Source: Candidatus Saccharimonadota bacterium
Lineage (GTDB): Bacteria; Patescibacteriota; Saccharimonadia; Saccharimonadales; UBA10212
Assembly: GCA_016234585.1 (NCBI GenBank)
Contig: JACRBB010000008.1
Location: 1-32,204, forward strand
Reading direction: 5' to 3'
DNA length: 32,204 bases
Shown here: one piece after another, positions 29,299 through 32,204 of the stretch
Numbering within the stretch: the first letter of the stretch is position 1
How the letters are laid out: every line of letters starts with the position of its first letter
The notes under the pieces: model-generated
Database searches by the model: none
What the model saw: only the letters and a program-made list of their open reading frames with translations
Told to the model about the DNA's origin: nothing
Position numbers and translations under genes: made by a program

Positions 29299-29787
29299 AT
29301 GGCAAGAAGTTTTAACCAAGTTACTTTGATGGGTAACCTTACCCGCGACCCGGAACTTAGGAGTACACCCAACGGCCAAAGCGTGTGCAGTTTTAGTTTG
29401 GCGCTTAACCGCAGCTACAAGAACTCAACTAGTGGCGAATGGGTAGAGGCTACCGACTATGTAGATGTAGTTGCCTGGGGCCCATTGGGCGAGCGAGTAG
29501 CTCAATATCTAACCAAGGGCCGTCCGGCATTAGTAAGTGGGCGCTTGCAAAGCCGTAACTGGGAGCAAGAAGGCCAAAAGCGTAGCAAAGTAGAAGTTGT
29601 AGCCAACGATGTAACCTTCTTAGGCGGCCCTGGTGGCGGAGCGCCATCCGGTGATAGCGGTGCCCCGGCAGCTAGCTCAAGCACCAAAGACGACACTAAA
29701 AAGGCTAGCAAGAAAGCCAAAGACGAGGAAGTTGTCATCGAAGACATCGGTGATGAGCCCATTAACCTCGACGACATCCCGTTTTAG
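29299..29787 (+). CDS. ssb: Single-stranded DNA-binding protein
   Basis: 162 residues. The OB-fold begins FNQVTLMGNLTRDPELRSTPNGQSVCSFSLALNR and continues with TDYVDVVAWGPLGERVAQYLTKGRPALVSGRLQ. A flexible Gly/Ser/Lys linker follows, then the acidic tip DDIPF that recruits other replication and repair proteins. All parts are standard. AGGGAG precedes the ATG. It lies between rpsF and rpsR, the widespread bacterial order. A spacer of 144 bp after it holds copy C of the repeat element. Confidence 0.97.
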   Translation: MARSFNQVTLMGNLTRDPELRSTPNGQSVCSFSLALNRSYKNSTSGEWVEATDYVDVVAWGPLGERVAQYLTKGRPALVSGRLQSRNWEQEGQKRSKVEVVANDVTFLGGPGGGAPSGDSGAPAASSSTKDDTKKASKKAKDEEVVIEDIGDEPINLDDIPF

Positions 29788-29789
29788 CG

Positions 29790-29905
29790 AGCTTTGATTA
29801 TGGCGAATTGCTGCGTCAGAACTTCCGCTCTTCACTCACTGTATCCTAAAATACAGCTCGCTCCAGTGCTCGGTTCTTCCTTGCACTTCACTCATACTAA
29901 AAGCT
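29790..29905 (-). repeat. Palindromic repeat element, copy C (ssb-rpsR spacer)
   Basis: Read on the minus strand it aligns with copy A without gaps over about 90 nt. The central stem is CTGTAT/ATACAG (plus-strand 29839-29844 and 29851-29856) with a 6-nt loop. It has different bases from copies A and B but the same geometry. The ends AGCTTT (29790) and AAAGCT (29900) are inverted, which may mark the element borders. Confidence 0.8.
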
Positions 29906-29931
29906 CTTAACTCAAAGGAAAGGAATTATTT

Positions 29932-30135
29932 ATGGCAAAGATTTTTAAACACCGAACGGACGTAGCGTTTTTTGACTACAAGGACTTTAAGACCTTGCAG
30001 CGCTATGTCAACCAGTACGGTCAAATAGAGCAACGCAAAAAGACTGGCTTAACAGAGAGCAAACAGCGCCAGCTGGCTCGAGCCATCAAGCGCTCTCGTC
30101 ACATCGCGTTACTACCATTTGTAAGTAACGGCTAG
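29932..30135 (+). CDS. rpsR: 30S ribosomal protein S18
   Basis: 67 residues, slightly shorter than usual. FFDYKDFKTLQRYVNQYGQIEQRKKTGLTESKQRQLARAIKRSRHIALLPF is a full S18 core that pairs with S6. The zinc-binding cysteines found in some S18 N-termini are absent. AAAGGAAAGGAA precedes the ATG. It belongs to the rpsF-ssb-rpsR unit despite the inserted repeat element upstream. efp follows after 20 bp. Confidence 0.95.
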   Translation: MAKIFKHRTDVAFFDYKDFKTLQRYVNQYGQIEQRKKTGLTESKQRQLARAIKRSRHIALLPFVSNG

Positions 30136-30155
30136 TTTAGCAGGTAGGTTTTAAC

Positions 30156-30716
30156 ATGGGCTTATCTATAACTAACCTAAAAAAAGGTACAGTTTTCCAG
30201 CTGGACGGCGTGCCGTACCGGGTGACCGAGTATGCCCAAAAAGTTATGGGACGGGGCGGCTCCACAGTTAACGTCAAAATTAAAAGCCTGGTTGATGGTA
30301 AGGTGTTAAACAAGACTTTCCACGGTAACGACCAAGTAGACAGTGCCGACATTACTTATAAAAATTTGCAGTACCAATACAAAGATACCGACTATCACTT
30401 CATGGACGAGGATACTTATGAGCAGGTAGACATGCTAATAGATGGCAGTGAAGACATAGCTGGCTACATGAAAGAAGGCGAGAGCGTTAAGGCCCAGTTT
30501 TTCAACGGCCGGCTGATTGGCGTGGAGCTGCCTAAAAACGTACCGCTAAAGGTCACCTATACGGAAAACGTCGTAAAGGGCGATACTTCCTCGGCAATCA
30601 CCAAAGATGCCACACTAGAAACCGGCATTATGGTTAAGGTCCCAGCCTTCATAAAGCAGGGCGATATGGTTAGCATAGATACCACGACTGGTACTTATCG
30701 CGAGAGGATTAAGTAA
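30156..30716 (+). CDS. efp: Elongation factor P
   Basis: 186 residues with three beta-barrel domains. EF-P relieves ribosomes stalled at runs of proline. The domain I tip reads VMGRGGST, so the residue that is Lys34 in E. coli (PGKG) corresponds to Arg33 here. Arg-tipped EF-P is rhamnosylated by EarP in some bacteria, but no modifying gene is visible in this window. The C-terminal signature VKVPAFIKQGDMVSIDTTTGTYRERI is standard. CAGGTAGG precedes the ATG. It is probably transcribed with rpsR. A client with ten consecutive prolines is encoded at 17087-18778. Confidence 0.96.
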   Translation: MGLSITNLKKGTVFQLDGVPYRVTEYAQKVMGRGGSTVNVKIKSLVDGKVLNKTFHGNDQVDSADITYKNLQYQYKDTDYHFMDEDTYEQVDMLIDGSEDIAGYMKEGESVKAQFFNGRLIGVELPKNVPLKVTYTENVVKGDTSSAITKDATLETGIMVKVPAFIKQGDMVSIDTTTGTYRERIK

Positions 30717-30721
30717 TAGTA

Positions 30722-31291
30722 ATGAGTAGGAGAGTAAGGGCCAGAAGTGAATCACTACCTAGCCCTGTATTGGTAGATTCTGGTCCGGGTGATGGCACAG
30801 CAGATTTAGTCAAAGACGATTTTAACCATTGGACGGTACTTATTTACCCTGAGATAGGTATGGAACAAGAACCGCCCGTTCGACCCATTAGCGTGATTAA
30901 CGAATTTACTTCGAGTCCTGACGATGCAAAAAAAATTGTTAGCGAAGCAGCGCAGAATGCCAGAGAAGGTGTAGTGTTTGCGGATGAAATTGTTCCACAA
31001 GCCGGGACTCAAGTGACTGAAATTTGGAAAATCAACGATCGTTTTAACGTTATCAGGGGAATATATGAAGCACTAGAATCCGCACTTAATAGTAGGGATA
31101 TTACGTTTGGTGCCGAAGCAAAATTATTTCCTGCAAGAAAACCAACATTTGCAGTATTCGAGAAAGGGATAATTGTACCAGAACGCGATTTATGGGTGGG
31201 TGCAATTAGACTTGAAAAAATGGTTAGGAGATCGGTCAATAGACCCATTGTGCAGTGCCAACTCATGCCTTTTGAGCCCTATGAAGTCTAG
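30722..31291 (+). CDS. Unrecognised cytoplasmic protein
   Basis: 189 residues, soluble, with a basic start (MSRRVRARSE). A mixed alpha/beta body contains SSPDDAKKIVSEAAQNARE and a C-terminal strand pair. It starts 5 bp after the efp stop without a Shine-Dalgarno, and its last 11 bases overlap the start of tlyA, so translation of tlyA is probably coupled to it. No catalytic motif is visible. Confidence 0.65.
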   Translation: MSRRVRARSESLPSPVLVDSGPGDGTADLVKDDFNHWTVLIYPEIGMEQEPPVRPISVINEFTSSPDDAKKIVSEAAQNAREGVVFADEIVPQAGTQVTEIWKINDRFNVIRGIYEALESALNSRDITFGAEAKLFPARKPTFAVFEKGIIVPERDLWVGAIRLEKMVRRSVNRPIVQCQLMPFEPYEV

Positions 31292-32012
31292 GCTTGATCA
31301 GGAACTTGTGATCCGTAAGTTTGTGGCGACACGGTCGCAGGCGGAGAATTATATAAAACTGGGCAAGGTTACGGTGGATGGCCGGGTGATAAAAAAGCCT
31401 GGTTTTTTTGTGAGTGAAAACAACCTAATTAAGCTTAACCAAGAAGAGAAATACGTTAGCCGGGCCGGTTTGAAATTGGCCAGTGTGGCCAATAACCTGG
31501 GAGTGGATTTTAAAAACAAAACCGTTTTGGATGTTGGTAGCAGTACCGGAGGGTTCACCGATTATGCTCTAAAACACGGCGCCAAAAAGGTAGTAGCCGT
31601 GGACGTAGGCACGGACCAAATGCACCCAAGTTTGCGCGCGGACCCGCGAGTGGAATTACATGAAAAGACTGACGTTCGCTACTTACAACTTAGCTCTAAG
31701 CCCGACATCATCCTAGTGGATGTGAGCTTTATAGGCCTCCGCGCGGTACTGCCAAGCATTAGCATGTTGAGTAAATCTAGTACTCAAATTATAACTATGG
31801 TAAAACCGCAATTTGAGGCCGGAAAAGCCGATATTAACAGGGGTATCGTTAAAAACGATAGCCTTAGGCGTAAAATCCTTAAAGACTTTGAAGTTTGGGT
31901 AAAGGGCTCATTTTTGGTGGTCAAGAAAGCCGACAGCCAAGTAGCTGGGGCTAAAGGCAACCTGGAACGCTTTTATCATTTGCGGATTGCTACGGCGCGT
32001 CGTGCCAGTTAA
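31281..32012 (+). CDS. tlyA: TlyA-family rRNA 2'-O-methyltransferase
   Basis: 243 residues from the ATG of MKSRLDQELV. A longer frame back to 31173 lies inside the preceding gene and was rejected. An S4 RNA-binding domain comes first (RLDQELVIRKFVATRSQAENYIKLGKVTVDG), then an FtsJ-like methyltransferase with the SAM loop LDVGSSTGGFTDYAL, VAVDVGTDQMH and the catalytic region ILVDVSFIGLR and MVKPQFEAG. TlyA in Mycobacterium methylates C1409 and C1920 of rRNA and sets capreomycin sensitivity; homologues are often mislabelled haemolysins. Full length. No Shine-Dalgarno; the start overlaps the previous gene by 11 bp. Confidence 0.92.
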   Translation: MKSRLDQELVIRKFVATRSQAENYIKLGKVTVDGRVIKKPGFFVSENNLIKLNQEEKYVSRAGLKLASVANNLGVDFKNKTVLDVGSSTGGFTDYALKHGAKKVVAVDVGTDQMHPSLRADPRVELHEKTDVRYLQLSSKPDIILVDVSFIGLRAVLPSISMLSKSSTQIITMVKPQFEAGKADINRGIVKNDSLRRKILKDFEVWVKGSFLVVKKADSQVAGAKGNLERFYHLRIATARRAS

Positions 32013-32023
32013 GCGATTACGTT

Positions 32024-32091
32024 AAGTTTTTATTGATTTTCAGAAGCCACAAGCGTAACCTAAAAACAGGTTTAATAGTAAATAAAAACTT
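32024..32091. other. Nested inverted repeat after tlyA
   Basis: AAGTTTTTAT (32024-32033) and ATAAAAACTT (32082-32091) are exact complements. Between them AACCT/AGGTT (32057-32061, 32068-32072) forms a small hairpin. It may be a transcript end or a leader of the next gene. Confidence 0.4.
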
Positions 32092-32097
32092 TTAAAA

Positions 32098-32204
32098 ATG
32101 AATCCAGCCAGAAAATTCGGCCGTAACGAGTATATGAATTTCTATTCGTATACATTTGCGCCGGCATATGGCGGCCACTCAGCCTTACCGGTCCATCACT
32201 TTCC
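32098..32204 (+). CDS. Possible start of a gene cut by the window end
   Basis: An ATG opens a frame without stops for 35 codons up to the edge (MNPARKFGRNEYMNFYS and so on, rich in Tyr, Phe and His). No Shine-Dalgarno is visible. The upstream bases are AT-rich (TAAAAACTTTTAAAA), compatible with a leaderless start. Too short to classify. Confidence 0.4.
   Translation, partial: MNPARKFGRNEYMNFYSYTFAPAYGGHSALPVHHF

Overview
The window looks like core chromosome of a Patescibacteria (Candidate Phyla Radiation) bacterium, most likely Saccharibacteria (TM7)-like. The reasons are short intergenic gaps, many small unrecognised proteins, a SipW/TasA-type surface system, a split PEP-synthase-like pair, an uracil-DNA glycosylase without its Fe-S ligands, and ordinary use of TGA as a stop, which argues against Gracilibacteria or Absconditabacteria. 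This taxonomic call is inference. No rRNA, tRNA, CRISPR array or transposase gene was seen.

Layout. 1-2594: an edge-truncated protein, a membrane protein, and a two-gene unit encoding a TasA/camelysin-like surface protein and its SipW-type signal peptidase. The peptidase carries a substrate-like C-terminal tail. 2595-4825: a laccase-domain (PgeF/YfiH) protein, an unknown 336-residue protein, and a GC-rich orphan gene on the minus strand. 4948-11519: polA coupled to two Nudix genes, a third Nudix gene, a minus-strand pair that splits a PEP-synthase-like dikinase into two polypeptides, and a fourth Nudix gene. 11562-15595: a membrane-anchored protein, a HAD phosphatase, a DUF721-like gene divergent from mutM, a four-helix-bundle protein, holA, and rpsT converging on it. 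15596-17086: an accessory island holding one GC-rich gene, enclosed by a 50-bp inverted repeat (48/50 identical) and full of strong hairpins. 17087-23013: the conserved bacterial nrnA-truB-(ribF)-rpsO-pnp neighbourhood in altered form. The NrnA homologue has lost its catalytic motif, TruB carries a 60-residue insertion, and the ribF slot holds another GC-rich orphan gene plus a multi-stem RNA-like region. 23030-28601: family-4-like uracil-DNA glycosylase, RNase J, FtsK and an unknown protein. 28694-30716: rpsF-ssb-rpsR-efp behind a consensus promoter. 30722-end: an unknown gene, tlyA, and the start of another possible gene.

Three patterns cut across the window. (1) A palindromic repeat family of about 90-115 bp lies in frame inside truB, in frame at the 5' end of rpsF, and in the ssb-rpsR spacer. 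Its central hairpin is a 6-bp stem with a 6-nt loop in all three copies, kept by compensating changes, much as in Rickettsia palindromic elements. (2) Two start modes coexist. Many genes have a -10 box ending 6-9 nt before the ATG and no Shine-Dalgarno sequence, which implies leaderless mRNAs; others have strong GGAGG-type sites. mutM and the DUF721-like gene share one symmetric -10 element in both directions. (3) Three GC-rich, strongly Shine-Dalgarno-led orphan genes stand alone in the AT-richer background, beside strong secondary structures, and look horizontally acquired.

Functionally the genes cover replication and repair (polA, holA, mutM, udg, ssb, ftsK), RNA turnover (pnp, RNase J), ribosome and tRNA modification or translation (rpsT, rpsO, rpsF, rpsR, truB, tlyA, efp), nucleotide housekeeping (Nudix, HAD) and the cell surface (TasA/SipW). 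The NrnA-like protein contains ten consecutive prolines, so its synthesis probably depends on the EF-P encoded 12 kb downstream.
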